A stretch of DNA of 64,000 bases from Mumia flava (GTDB taxonomy: Bacteria; Actinomycetota; Actinomycetes; Propionibacteriales; Nocardioidaceae), in the NCBI RefSeq assembly GCF_002797495.1, contig NZ_PGEZ01000002.1, forward strand, positions 124,001-188,000. Reading direction: 5' to 3'. Position 1 is the first letter of the stretch, and the number at the start of each line of letters is the position of its first letter. A model generated the notes under the pieces. That model worked only from the letters and a program-made list of their open reading frames with translations, searched no databases and was not told the DNA's origin. Positions 19,379 through 27,559 of the stretch are shown in pieces. A program made the position numbers and the translations under genes.

Positions 19379-20602
19379 TCAGACGATGCCGAGCAGCGCG
19401 TCGACCGCCGTCGCCGCCTGCGCTCCCCCGTCGGGGTCGCCGGGTCCGCCCAGTGCCCGCTCGGACCAGGCGTCCACCGCGGCGAGGGCGCGCGGGGTGT
19501 CGAGGTCGTCGGTGAGGGACGTCCGCACCTCGTCGACGAGCGGACGTGCGGGAGCTCCGTGGGCGAACGCGTCCCGCCACCGGCCGAGCCGCTCGGTCGC
19601 GTCCTTGATGTCGCCGGCCTGCCACTCCCAGCCCACGTCGTAGCGGTGGTCGAGCACGGCGAGCCGGATCGCCATCGGGTCGTGGCCGTCGGCGCGGAGC
19701 TTCGAGACCAACACCAGGTTGCCGAGCGACTTCGACATCTTCTCGCCCTCGTAGGCCACCATCGCCTGGTGGACGTACGCCCGGGCGAACGGCTCCTCGG
19801 TCGCCACCTGCGCCTGGGACGCGGACATCTCGTGGTGCGGGAAGACCAGGTCGGTCCCCCCTCCCTGGACGTCGAAGTCGTGCCCGAGGGTCTCGAGCGC
19901 GATCGACGAGCACTCCACGTGCCAGCCCGGACGACCCCGGCCGTACGGGCTCTCCCACGACGGCTCGCCGTCACGCTCCGCGCGCCACAGCAGCGCGTCC
20001 AGCGGGTGCCGCTTGCCGGCGCGCTCCGGGTCGCCGCCGCGCTCGGCGAACAGCGGCCTCATCTCGTCGGTGCTGAGCCGGGAGACGTCACCGAAGGCGC
20101 GATCGCAGGTCACGTCGAAGTACAGGTCGTCGTCGACGCGGTAGACCGCGCCCGCCGCGTCGAGCCGCCCGATCAGAGCCGTCGCCAGATCGACCGACTC
20201 GACCGCACCGACGTAGTCGGTGGGCGCCAGCACCCGCAGCGCCGCCATGTCCTCCCGGAACAGCTCGATCTCACGCTCGGCCAGGTCCGTCCACTCAACC
20301 CCCGTCTCCGCCGCGCGCTCGAGCAGCGGGTCGTCGACGTCGGTGATGTTCTGGGTGTAGCGCACCTCCAGCCCGCGGTCGCGCCAGACGCGGTTGAGGA
20401 CGTCGAAGGTGAGGTACGTCGCCGCGTGCCCCAGGTGCGTCGCGTCGTACGGCGTGATCCCGCAGACGTACATCCGCGCGCGACCGTCAGGGTCGACGAC
20501 CTGCAGGCGACCGGTGCGGGTGTCGCGGACCTGGACCGGCGACCCGGTTCCGAGGCCGAGTCCGGCGAGGTCGGGGACGTCGGGTGAGGGCCAGGCGCGC
20601 AT
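19379..20602 (-). CDS. mshC: Mycothiol ligase MshC
   Basis: MshC joins cysteine to glucosaminyl-inositol using ATP, the penultimate step of mycothiol synthesis. It is a 407-residue class I cysteinyl-tRNA-synthetase homologue. The HIGH-type motif lies in [11 protein letters not shown] (50-60); TPYDATH distinguishes MshC from CysS. KMSKS is at 288-292. Zinc ligands Cys47, Cys231 and His256 are present. The C-terminal anticodon-binding domain of CysS is absent, as expected. ATG 20602 is preceded by TAGACT six bases upstream. Its presence shows the organism uses mycothiol. Confidence 0.95.
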   Translation of the reverse strand: MRAWPSPDVPDLAGLGLGTGSPVQVRDTRTGRLQVVDPDGRARMYVCGITPYDATHLGHAATYLTFDVLNRVWRDRGLEVRYTQNITDVDDPLLERAAETGVEWTDLAEREIELFREDMAALRVLAPTDYVGAVESVDLATALIGRLDAAGAVYRVDDDLYFDVTCDRAFGDVSRLSTDEMRPLFAERGGDPERAGKRHPLDALLWRAERDGEPSWESPYGRGRPGWHVECSSIALETLGHDFDVQGGGTDLVFPHHEMSASQAQVATEEPFARAYVHQAMVAYEGEKMSKSLGNLVLVSKLRADGHDPMAIRLAVLDHRYDVGWEWQAGDIKDATERLGRWRDAFAHGAPARPLVDEVRTSLTDDLDTPRALAAVDAWSERALGGPGDPDGGAQAATAVDALLGIV

Positions 20603-20608
20603 GCGTCG

Positions 20609-20614
20609 AGTCTA
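20609..20614 (-). promoter_or_regulatory. Leaderless-type -10 of mshC
   Basis: TAGACT read leftward, six bases before ATG 20602; no ribosome-binding site. Confidence 0.55.
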
Positions 20615-20625
20615 GGCGGGCCCTC

Positions 20626-21483
20626 TCACAGGGGTGGCCAGGGGATGGCGGGGCGCATCGGGTCCGGCAGCGGCATCGAGCCCGTCGTGAGGAGGCGGTC
20701 GAGGCGCCTGCGCAGCGCCGTGAGCTCGTCGGGCGCCAGCAGGGGGTCGAGCTCCGCGCGGAGGGTGCCGTCGAGCGCGGCGTGCAGCCGTTGCAGGCGA
20801 TCGAGGTCGTCCGTGCCGAGCGGCTCACCCGCCCAGCCCCACAGGACGGTCCGCAGCTTGGGCTCGGTGTGGAAGGTCAGGCCGTGGTCGCACCCGAGCA
20901 CGGCGTACGGGTGGTCGCCGACCGGGAGGAGGTGAGCGCCCTTGCGGTCCGCGTTGTTCACCACCACGTCGAACACCGCGACGGACCGCAGGGCCGCGCT
21001 GTCGCGGTGGGCGAGCACGACCGGGTTGTCCTCGGCGTCCAGGGCGTCCAGCACGGGCATCCATCCCGGCACCTCGGTGTCGGCCGGGAGGACCGCGACC
21101 GGCGCCGCGGGCTCGGTCACCTCGACCCAGGCCTGGAGCATCCCCGCGCCGAGCGGGCCGTCTCCGAGCGTCGTCGGGGGCACCACGTGCCAGCCGCCCG
21201 CCTCGGAGACGAGGTACGAGGCGACCTCCCGGGCAGCCAGGGTGCCGTCCGGGAAGTCCCACAAGGGCCGCTCTCCCCGGACCGGCTTGTAGACGCAGGT
21301 CAGAGGAGCGGCGTCCCCGGCGCCCGGGATCTGCGCGACGAACGACGCGTTCGAGGCGTCCAGCAGGCGACCCGTCACCTCGAGGGTGCCGGAGCCCAGC
21401 CGGGCGAGGACGACCGACGGGTCGAGGGGCCGCGATCCCTCGGCGGCGGCGCCCGCCGGGTCGTCGGCGACCGGCTCAGTCAC
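20626..21483 (-). CDS. SCO1664 family protein
   Basis: A 285-residue cytosolic protein of the actinobacterial SCO1664 family, distantly related to the PI3/4-kinase fold. Recognisable segments are ASFVAQI, CVYKPVRGERPLWDFPDGTLAAREVASYLVS (a nucleotide-binding Lys region), VFDVVVNNADRKGAHLL and GCDHGLTFH; the last two resemble a catalytic Asn-Asp and an Asp-His loop of kinases. No substrate is known to me. GTG 21483 overlaps the 3' end of the DUF3090 gene by eight bases, so the two are coupled. It belongs to the conserved mshC neighbourhood. Confidence 0.88.
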   Translation of the reverse strand: MTEPVADDPAGAAAEGSRPLDPSVVLARLGSGTLEVTGRLLDASNASFVAQIPGAGDAAPLTCVYKPVRGERPLWDFPDGTLAAREVASYLVSEAGGWHVVPPTTLGDGPLGAGMLQAWVEVTEPAAPVAVLPADTEVPGWMPVLDALDAEDNPVVLAHRDSAALRSVAVFDVVVNNADRKGAHLLPVGDHPYAVLGCDHGLTFHTEPKLRTVLWGWAGEPLGTDDLDRLQRLHAALDGTLRAELDPLLAPDELTALRRRLDRLLTTGSMPLPDPMRPAIPWPPL

Positions 21484-22000
21484 GGGCGACCCGACGGAAG
21501 CCGTTCGCGCGGGGGCACAGGTGCCCGTCCGGCTCGACGACGCCGCCGCAGAACGGGCAGGACGGGCGGCCGGCCGCCACCACGCTGCGGGCACGCTCGG
21601 TGAACTCGTGAGCGATCTCGGGGGGCAGCGTGACCACGAGGACGTCGCTGGCCTCGGTGTCCTCGTCGTCGGTCGCCGCGAACGCCTCCACGACCACCTC
21701 GCCGCGGTCCGGCTCCCAGGCCAGCGTCATCGCGCCGACGCGGAACTCCTCCTCGATCGGCTGCTCCAGCGGCTCGAGGTCCACCGACCGCTCGACGGGC
21801 GCCCCGAGACCCGGACCCCCCTGGACCTCGACGAGCAGCGCTTCGAGCCGGTCCGCGAGGACGGCGACCTGCTCCTTCTCCAGCGCGACCGAGGTGACCC
21901 GCGAGCCGTCGGCGGCCTGCAGGAAGAAAGTCCGGTCCCCCGGCTCGCCGACCGTGCCGGCGACGAACCGGCGTGGCCGCTCGTAGCGATGGATGAGCAT
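21476..22000 (-). CDS. DUF3090 family protein
   Basis: A 174-residue protein of the actinobacterial DUF3090 family, function unknown. The typical N-terminus MLIHRYERPRRFVAGTVGEPG and the C-terminal four-cysteine or cysteine-histidine element CPFCGGVVEPDGHLCPRANG are present; the latter looks like a small zinc-binding knuckle. The ATG at 22000 is six bases after TAGGCT. It overlaps the downstream SCO1664-family gene, and both occur next to mshC in many genomes, so a shared process is likely but not known. Confidence 0.92.
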   Translation of the reverse strand: MLIHRYERPRRFVAGTVGEPGDRTFFLQAADGSRVTSVALEKEQVAVLADRLEALLVEVQGGPGLGAPVERSVDLEPLEQPIEEEFRVGAMTLAWEPDRGEVVVEAFAATDDEDTEASDVLVVTLPPEIAHEFTERARSVVAAGRPSCPFCGGVVEPDGHLCPRANGFRRVARD

Positions 22001-22006
22001 GGCTCG

Positions 22007-22012
22007 AGCCTA
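22007..22012 (-). promoter_or_regulatory. Leaderless-type -10 of the DUF3090 gene
   Basis: TAGGCT read leftward, six bases before ATG 22000; no ribosome-binding site. Confidence 0.5.
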
Positions 22013-22056
22013 GACAGCCCGGCGGCGCCGGGCGACCCCACCACCGGCCGCGGCCG

Positions 22057-22758
22057 TCACGCCCCGCCGCCGACCGGTGCGTCGCCGCTGCGCGGACCGT
22101 CGGTCCCGCTCGCGTCGGCGCGGCGACCGAACGGCGCCAGGTCCGAGCCGGAGTCGTTCATCAGCAGCACGGTCGGACGTCGCAGGCCGTAGGCGACCAC
22201 CGACACCGACCCCGGTGCGACGGCGATCCGCTGGAACGCGTCCAGGTGCATCCCCAGCGCGTCGGCGAGCACGGCCTTGATGACGTCGCCGTGGCTGACC
22301 GCGGCCCACAGGGCGTCGTCGCCGTGCCGCCGGGTCAGGGCGCGATCGGTGCGGCGTACGGTCTCGACCGCCCGGGCGGCCATCGCCGGCATCGACTCGC
22401 CGCCGGGGAAGGTCACCGCGCTCGGCTGCTCCTGGACCTGGCTCCACAGCGGCTCCTTCGCCAGGTCGGTCAGCTTGCGACCGGTCCAGCGGCCGTAGCC
22501 GCACTCCACGAGGCCCGGCTCCCGGCGCAGCGTGGGATCGCCCTTCTGCGCCGCCACGACCGCGCGGGCCGTCTGCATGGTGCGCTGCAGCGGGCTCGCG
22601 GCGACCAGCGCGAGGTCGACCGCGGCGAGGCGGGTGGCGGCCTGCTGCGCCTGGCGCTCACCGGTCGGGTCGAGCCCGACGCCGCGGCTGCGGCCCGCGA
22701 GCACGCCCGCCGTGTTCGCCGCGGTCCGGCCGTGTCGGACGAGGAACAAGGTCGGCAC
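22057..22758 (-). CDS. Histidine phosphatase family protein (MSMEG_4193 type)
   Basis: A 233-residue phosphatase of the phosphoglycerate-mutase-like group. The catalytic RHG motif is in FLVRHGRTAANT at the N-terminus; the second His is in WAAVSHGDVIKAVLADALG, and the acid Glu lies in GLVECGYGRWTGRKL. Length and neighbours fit the mycobacterial MSMEG_4193 type found next to DUF3090 and mshC. It starts at GTG 22758, seven bases after TACCCT. The C-terminal 30 residues are Asp/Gly-rich and disordered. It is divergent from corA. Confidence 0.9.
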   Translation of the reverse strand: MPTLFLVRHGRTAANTAGVLAGRSRGVGLDPTGERQAQQAATRLAAVDLALVAASPLQRTMQTARAVVAAQKGDPTLRREPGLVECGYGRWTGRKLTDLAKEPLWSQVQEQPSAVTFPGGESMPAMAARAVETVRRTDRALTRRHGDDALWAAVSHGDVIKAVLADALGMHLDAFQRIAVAPGSVSVVAYGLRRPTVLLMNDSGSDLAPFGRRADASGTDGPRSGDAPVGGGA

Positions 22759-22765
22759 GCACTCG

Positions 22766-22771
22766 AGGGTA
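22766..22771 (-). promoter_or_regulatory. Leaderless-type -10 of the histidine phosphatase gene
   Basis: TACCCT read leftward, seven bases before GTG 22758. Confidence 0.45.
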
Positions 22772-22796
22772 GTCGGACGATCCCGTTCGCGCGGGC

Positions 22797-22802
22797 CACA
22801 AT
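22797..22802 (+). promoter_or_regulatory. Leaderless-type -10 of corA
   Basis: CACAAT lies seven bases before GTG 22810. It favours that GTG over the in-frame ATG at 22801, which would overlap the promoter element. Confidence 0.4.
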
Positions 22803-22809
22803 GGGGTGC

Positions 22810-23793
22810 GTGATCGTCGAGAGCGCCGCGTACGTCGAGGGTTCGGCCGTGGCGACCACCCGCGAGGTGGCCGAGGTCCCCGCGCTGCTGGAGCATCTGC
22901 GGCACCGCGGCGACTTCGTCTGGGTCGGGCTCCAGGACCCGACGTTCGAGGAGTTCCAGGTCCTCCAGGATGCGTTCGGCCTGCACCCGCTCGCGGTCGA
23001 GGACGCGGTCGTCGCCCATCAGCGACCGAAGGTCGACCGCTACGGCGACGCGGCCTTCCTCGTTCTCAAGGCTCTGCGGTACGACGACCCGACCAGCCAG
23101 GTCGAGACCAGCGAGGTCTCCGCCTTCGTCGGACCGCGCTACCTCATCACCGTGCGCCACGGCACGTGGCCGTCGCTCACGGGCGTCCGCGACCGCGCGC
23201 ACGAGACGCCCGAGATGCTGCGGCACGGCCCGCTCGGCGCCGTCTACCACCTGGTCGACGCCGTGGTCGACCAGTACCAGTCCATCGCCGACGAGCTCGT
23301 GATCGACGTCGACCAGGTGGAGGCGTCGGTGTTCTCCGAGGAGCGCACCTCCGACTCGGGCCCGATCTACTTCCTCAAGCGTGAGCTCCAGGAGATGCGA
23401 CGGGCGGTGGTCCCGATCCAGAACCCGATCTCCGACGTCATGCACGGCAGCCGCGGCTACCGCCTCCCGGAGGAGCTGCGCCCGTACTACCGCGACGTCG
23501 CCGACCATCTCGTCCACGTCGCCGGCATCGTCGGAGACCTGGACCACCTGCTCGACAACGTGCTCCAGGCCCACGCCACCCAGATCTCGATGCAGCAGAA
23601 CGACGACATGCGCAAGCTCGCGGCGTACGCGGCGATGTTCGCCGGACCGACCCTGATCGCCGGCATCTACGGGATGAACTTCCGCGACATGCCCGAGCTG
23701 CACTGGGCGCTGGGCTACCCGCTCGCCCTGCTCGTGATGGCAGGCGTCGTGCTCGTGCTGTGGCGCGCGTTCAAGCGCTCCGGCTGGCTCTGA
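22810..23793 (+). CDS. corA: Magnesium/cobalt transporter CorA
   Basis: CorA forms pentameric Mg2+ channels in the membrane. The 327-residue protein has a large cytosolic N-terminal domain (VAHQRPKVDRYGDAAFLVLKAL is the family segment) and two C-terminal membrane helices; the first ends in the signature YGMNF, and the C-terminus is basic (RAFKRSGWL). GTG 22810 gives the family N-terminus MIVESAAYVEG. It is divergent from the histidine phosphatase gene and is followed by the repeat region 23794-24257. Confidence 0.93.
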   Translation: MIVESAAYVEGSAVATTREVAEVPALLEHLRHRGDFVWVGLQDPTFEEFQVLQDAFGLHPLAVEDAVVAHQRPKVDRYGDAAFLVLKALRYDDPTSQVETSEVSAFVGPRYLITVRHGTWPSLTGVRDRAHETPEMLRHGPLGAVYHLVDAVVDQYQSIADELVIDVDQVEASVFSEERTSDSGPIYFLKRELQEMRRAVVPIQNPISDVMHGSRGYRLPEELRPYYRDVADHLVHVAGIVGDLDHLLDNVLQAHATQISMQQNDDMRKLAAYAAMFAGPTLIAGIYGMNFRDMPELHWALGYPLALLVMAGVVLVLWRAFKRSGWL

Positions 23794-23821
23794 CGGGGTT
23801 CGTGGGCGCGAGGGACCATCC

Positions 23822-23892
23822 CCGCTGGTCGAGGCGCGAGCGGAGCCCTTCCCCGCTGGTCGAGGCGCGAGCGGAGCGAGCGATCGAGACCC
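23822..23892 (+). repeat. REP-like element, two forward copies
   Basis: A truncated copy at 23822-23846 and a full 40-bp copy at 23853-23892 share the core CCGCTGGTCGAGGCGCGAGC. The full copy ends ATCGAGACCC. They are inverted relative to the three copies at 24105-24250 and differ from them at one position. Similar elements are scattered in Nocardioidaceae chromosomes as far as I know. Confidence 0.75.
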
Positions 23893-23963
23893 CGACCCCG
23901 CGGCAGCCCTCACCGCGGAACAACACGGCGGTAGGCGCCTGCACACGGACCACGTCCGGTCAC

Positions 23964-24005
23964 GTGCCTGCGGTCTGACTCGGGGGTGGTGCGGAACGCA
24001 GGCAC
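23964..24005. repeat. Hairpin element, copy 1
   Basis: GTGCCTGCG (23964-23972) pairs with CGCAGGCAC (23997-24005) around a 24-base loop. The second copy lies 74 bases downstream. Confidence 0.55.
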
Positions 24006-24037
24006 ATGCGTGTGCGCGAGGGACCTCGGGACCGAAA

Positions 24038-24078
24038 TGCCTGCGGTACGACCGCGAGGTGGTACGGAGCGCAGGCAC
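24038..24078. repeat. Hairpin element, copy 2
   Basis: TGCCTGCG (24038-24045) pairs with CGCAGGCA (24070-24077). Length and the loop pattern with GAGGTGGTACGG resemble copy 1, so the element has been duplicated and has diverged in the loop. Confidence 0.55.
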
Positions 24079-24104
24079 GTCGGTGGTGTCGCGGGCGCGG
24101 TGGC

Positions 24105-24250
24105 GGGTCTCGATCACTCGCTCCGCTCGCGCCTCGACCAGCGGCAGGTCGGTCGGCGGGTCTCGATCACTCGCTCCGCTCGCGCCTCGACCAGCGGCAG
24201 GTCGGTCGGCGGGTCTCGATCACTCGCTCCGCTCGCGCCTCGACCAGCGG
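24105..24250 (-). repeat. REP-like element, three tandem reverse copies
   Basis: Three identical 40-bp copies at 24105-24144, 24158-24197 and 24211-24250 start GGGTCTCGATCACTCGCTCC and end CTCGACCAGCGG. They are separated by the same 13-base spacer CAGGTCGGTCGGC, giving a 53-bp period. The array abuts the 3' end of uppP. Spacers are identical, so it is not a CRISPR array. Confidence 0.8.
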
Positions 24251-24257
24251 TGCGCTG

Positions 24258-25082
24258 CTACGCCGCGATGACGCCGGTGGCGAGCAGCGCCAGCGTGAGA
24301 CCGCCGAGCGCGATCCGGTAGATCACGAACGGCGCGAACGAGTGCTTCGAGACGTAGCCGAGCAGCCAGTGGATCACGGCGATCCCCACGACGAAGCTGA
24401 CGACGGTCGCGAGGATCGTCGGACCCACGCCATACGGGTTGTCGCCGCCCGGGATCTCCTTCAGCTCGTACAGCCCCGCGCCCACGACGGCCGGGATCGC
24501 CAGCAGGAAGGCGTACCGGGTGGCCGCCGCCCGCTCGTAGCCGAGGAGCCGCCCCATGCTGATCGTGGCGCCCGAACGCGACACACCGGGGATCAGCGCC
24601 GCGGCCTGCGCCAGGCCGTAGAGCACGGCATGGGTCCAGGTGAGGTTCTCGATCGTGCGCTCCTGGCGACCGATCCGATCGGCGACACCGAGGACCACAC
24701 CGACCACCACGAGCATGGTCGCGATCACCCACAGGTTGCGGAAGTCGTTCTCGATCACCTCCTTCAGGGAGATGCCGAGGATCACGATCGGCAGCGACCC
24801 GATGATGATGAACCAGCCCATCCGCCACTCGTGCTCCTCGCGGGCCTCCGCGGAGAACAACCCGCGGACCCAGCCCGAGCCGATCGTCCAGATGTCGCGC
24901 CAGAAGTAGAGCACCACCGCGAGCTCGGTGCCGATCTGGATCACCGCGGTGAACGCGGCGCCGGGATCCTCCCAGCCGAAGAACGCCGGGTAGATCGCCA
25001 GGTGACCCGACGACGAGATCGGGAGGAACTCCGTCAGGCCCTGGATCAGCCCGAGGACGATCGCATGGAAGGTGTCCTGCAT
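24258..25082 (-). CDS. uppP: Undecaprenyl-diphosphatase
   Basis: UppP (BacA) is an integral membrane enzyme that dephosphorylates undecaprenyl diphosphate to recycle the lipid carrier of peptidoglycan synthesis, and can give bacitracin resistance. The 274-residue protein has about eight membrane helices, the catalytic motif GLTEFLPISSSGHL (15-28, with Glu18) and the second motif PGVSRSGATI. It starts at ATG 25082, which shares one base with the stop of the LLM oxidoreductase gene (TGATG), so the two are coupled. The 3' end runs into the repeat array. Confidence 0.95.
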   Translation of the reverse strand: MQDTFHAIVLGLIQGLTEFLPISSSGHLAIYPAFFGWEDPGAAFTAVIQIGTELAVVLYFWRDIWTIGSGWVRGLFSAEAREEHEWRMGWFIIIGSLPIVILGISLKEVIENDFRNLWVIATMLVVVGVVLGVADRIGRQERTIENLTWTHAVLYGLAQAAALIPGVSRSGATISMGRLLGYERAAATRYAFLLAIPAVVGAGLYELKEIPGGDNPYGVGPTILATVVSFVVGIAVIHWLLGYVSKHSFAPFVIYRIALGGLTLALLATGVIAA

Positions 25083-26134
25083 CAGTCACCGAGCCCGGAC
25101 GCGTCCAGGGCGTCGGCCACGGTGCTGAGGACGTCGGCGCGCTCGGCGTGGGTGGTCCCGAACGTCGACACGGCGAGCGTCGTCACGCCGGCGTCGGCGT
25201 AGGCGTGCAGGCGCTCGGCGATCCGCTCCTTCGGGCCGATCAGCGCGGTCTGGTCGACCAGCTCGAACGGCACCGCCGCGGCCGCCTCGGCCTGCTTCTT
25301 GTCCAGGTACAGGTCCTGGATCTCCTTCGCGGCGTCCTCGAACCCCATCCGGACGGCGAGGTTGTTGTAGAAGTTCTGCTTGCGGCTGCCCATGCCCCCG
25401 ACGTACAGCGCCGTGTAGGCGCGGACCATGTTCGCGCACTGCTCGAGGTCGTCACCGACCACCACGGGCACCGTGGGGACCACGTCGAAACCGTCCATGC
25501 TCTTGCCGGCCTTCTCCCGCCCCGCCCGGATCGGGTCGGTCGAGACCGCTGCCTGCTCGGGGTTGAAGAAGATCGCGAGCCAGCCGTCGGCGACCTCGCC
25601 GGCGAGCTCGAGGTTCTTCGGGCCCACAGCCGCGAGGTAGATCGGGATGTCGGGACGGTACGGGTGCAGCATGATCTTCAGGGGCTTGCCCGGTCCGTCG
25701 GGCAGCGGAAGGGTGAAGTGGTCGCCGGAGAAGTTCAGCGGCTCCTCGCGGGCCAGGATCGTGCGGACGATCTCGACGTACTCACGGGTGCGCGCCAGCG
25801 GCTTGTCGAACTTCACGCCGTGCCAGCCCTCGGACACCTGCGGCCCCGACACGCCCAGCCCGAGGCGGACCCGGCCCTCGGACAGCCGGTCCAGCGTCGC
25901 GGCCGTCATCGCCGTCATCGCGGGCGTGCGGCCCGGGATCTGCAGGATCGCGGTGCCCAGGTCCAGCTTCGTCGTCCGGGCACCGATCCACGACAGCAGC
26001 GTCGGCACGTCCGATCCGTACGCCTCCGCCGCCCACGCCGAGGAGAACCCGATCGACTCCGCGTACACCGCGGTCTCGACCCGCTCCGCGACGTCCGGTC
26101 CCGCGACGTACCCGACATTGACTCCCAGCCGCAT
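25082..26134 (-). CDS. LLM class F420-dependent oxidoreductase
   Basis: A 350-residue TIM-barrel protein of the luciferase-like monooxygenase family. The start MRLGVNVGYVAGPDVAERV, the segment TKLDLGTAILQIPGRTPAMTAM and LGLGVSGPQVSEGWHG are typical of the F420-dependent subgroup found in mycobacteria and nocardioforms. The substrate is unknown. The start at ATG 26134 fits the family; the open frame continues upstream but is antisense of the aldo/keto reductase gene. Its stop is coupled to uppP by TGATG. Confidence 0.9.
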   Translation of the reverse strand: MRLGVNVGYVAGPDVAERVETAVYAESIGFSSAWAAEAYGSDVPTLLSWIGARTTKLDLGTAILQIPGRTPAMTAMTAATLDRLSEGRVRLGLGVSGPQVSEGWHGVKFDKPLARTREYVEIVRTILAREEPLNFSGDHFTLPLPDGPGKPLKIMLHPYRPDIPIYLAAVGPKNLELAGEVADGWLAIFFNPEQAAVSTDPIRAGREKAGKSMDGFDVVPTVPVVVGDDLEQCANMVRAYTALYVGGMGSRKQNFYNNLAVRMGFEDAAKEIQDLYLDKKQAEAAAAVPFELVDQTALIGPKERIAERLHAYADAGVTTLAVSTFGTTHAERADVLSTVADALDASGLGD

Positions 26135-26263
26135 GGCTCGCTCCTCGTCCGATCGGTCGGCGTGCTCGCCGCGCTCGTGCGCAGGCGTGCGGGTGAGCCT
26201 AGCGCCCCTCGGTGGCGCGACTCGACTAGCCTTCTGGATCAACGACGCGGCACGAGGAGCAGG

Positions 26264-27211
26264 ATGCGAGAACGGTTCGTGGGGCGCAGCGGGCTGGCGG
26301 TCTCCGCCCTGGGCCTCGGCACGGCCTCGTGGGGCCGGGACGTCGACGAGCACGAGGCCCGCGACCTGCTCACGACCTTCCTCGACGCCGGGGGGACCCT
26401 GCTCGACACCGGCGCGTCGTACGGAGCCGGGACGGCGGAGTCCGTTCTCGGTGCCGTCCTCGCTGATATCCCCCGCGATGACGTGATCCTGGTCACGAAG
26501 GCCGGCGCGCCGACCCGCACGGGGCGGCCCGGGACCTCGCGCGGGGCCCTGCTCGGCACGCTGGACGCGTCGCTCGGGCGCCTCGGGGTCGACACCGTCG
26601 ACCTGTGGCTCGTGCAGCGCTGGGACCCGCAGGTCCCGTCCGAGGAGACGCTCGCGGCGATGGAGCACGCCGTCACGACCGGTCGGACCCGCTACGTCGG
26701 TGTCGCGAACCACAACGGCTGGCAGACCGCCTACGTCCACACCCGGCAGGCGATGCGGGAGACCGGGGCGCCGATCGTGGCCGACCAGGTCGAGTACTCG
26801 CTGGTCAACCGCACCGCCGAGGCCGAGGTCCTTCCAGCGGCCGATGCGCTCGGGTTCGGGGTGATCGCCTGGTCGGCGCTCGGCCGCGGCGTGCTCACCG
26901 GCAAGTACCGCCACGGCGTCGTGCCGTCCGACTCCCGCGCCGCCTCCGACCACCTGGCCGGTTTCGTCGAGCCGTACCTCCAAGGGTCGGCACCGTCGGT
27001 CGTCGAAGGGGTGTGCCGGGCCGCCGACGGGCTCGGGCTCAGCCCCGCGGAGGTCGCTCTGGCCTGGATCCGCGACCGGCCGGCCGTCGCGAGCGCCCTC
27101 GTCGGCCCCCGGACCGCTGCCCAGCTCAAGGGCCTGCTGACGGTCGAGGACGTGGTGCTGCCGGACGAGATCGTCTCGGCACTCGACGACGTGTCGGCGG
27201 AGGCGGGGTGA
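26264..27211 (+). CDS. Aldo/keto reductase family protein, catalytic His replaced
   Basis: A 315-residue (beta/alpha)8 NADPH oxidoreductase-type protein. Of the family tetrad, Asp48 and Tyr53 (LLDTGASYGAG) and Lys79 (ILVTKAG) are present, but the usual His in the HRxD motif is Gln118 (LWLVQRWD). The cofactor region ASALVGPRTAAQLKG is intact. Loss of that His is seen in some divergent members and may change catalysis. ATG 26264 follows GAGGAG closely. It is divergent from the LLM gene and coupled to the DUF5703 gene by GTGA. Confidence 0.88.
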   Translation: MRERFVGRSGLAVSALGLGTASWGRDVDEHEARDLLTTFLDAGGTLLDTGASYGAGTAESVLGAVLADIPRDDVILVTKAGAPTRTGRPGTSRGALLGTLDASLGRLGVDTVDLWLVQRWDPQVPSEETLAAMEHAVTTGRTRYVGVANHNGWQTAYVHTRQAMRETGAPIVADQVEYSLVNRTAEAEVLPAADALGFGVIAWSALGRGVLTGKYRHGVVPSDSRAASDHLAGFVEPYLQGSAPSVVEGVCRAADGLGLSPAEVALAWIRDRPAVASALVGPRTAAQLKGLLTVEDVVLPDEIVSALDDVSAEAG

Positions 27212-27405
27212 GCACGACGAGCGCAGAGTACGAGTTCCAGAGGTTCTGGCTTCCACGCACGGAGTCGCGCCAGTCCGTACGACGGCTGCTGACCGACGCC
27301 GCGGAGTACGAGGGCTGGGAGCTGGCGCGGCTGCGGTTGTTCCCCGACGGCAGGCGCCGGATCACCCTGCGCCGCCGGATCATCCGGGTCCGCCGCACGC
27401 TGTAG
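27208..27405 (+). CDS. DUF5703 family protein
   Basis: A 65-residue basic protein of the actinobacterial DUF5703 family, function unknown. Family features are EYEFQRFWLPRTESRQSVRRLL, the central EYEGWELARLRLFPDGRRRI and the Arg-rich tail. GTG 27208 overlaps the aldo/keto reductase stop (GTGA). It has no signal peptide or membrane helix. The high Arg content suggests nucleic-acid or membrane-surface contact, which is speculation. Confidence 0.88.
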   Translation: MSTTSAEYEFQRFWLPRTESRQSVRRLLTDAAEYEGWELARLRLFPDGRRRITLRRRIIRVRRTL

Positions 27406-27417
27406 CGGTGCTCGCCG

Positions 27418-27450
27418 GGAGGGTCTCCCCAGCCGGCTGGGGAAACCTCC
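27418..27450. terminator. Hairpin terminator between convergent genes
   Basis: The 16-bp palindrome CCCCAGCCGGCTGGGG (27427-27442) is flanked by GGAGG (27418-27422) and CCTCC (27446-27450), which extend the stem. It lies between the ends of the DUF5703 gene and the M20 peptidase gene. There is no T-tract. Confidence 0.5.
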
Positions 27451-27559
27451 ACCCGGCGACGACGGTTTCCGCAGCCAGGTGGTGCTCTGCGTTGCCAGGT
27501 GGACGGCCGAGGGCGGCGGACAGGCGTGACCGGAGACGGACGGGCTCGACCGGCGGCGC

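Larger units (their letters stand above)
23794..24257. other. Gene-free repeat region between corA and uppP
   Basis: The 464 bases between the convergent genes hold no credible gene. They contain five copies of a 25-40-bp dispersed repeat (two forward, three reverse) and two related hairpins built on CGCAGGCAC. Both are listed separately. The remaining sequence shows nothing I recognise. Confidence 0.7.

Noticed and set aside
24105-24250. Repeat array considered as CRISPR
   Set aside because: The 13-bp spacers are identical and too short, and there are no cas genes.
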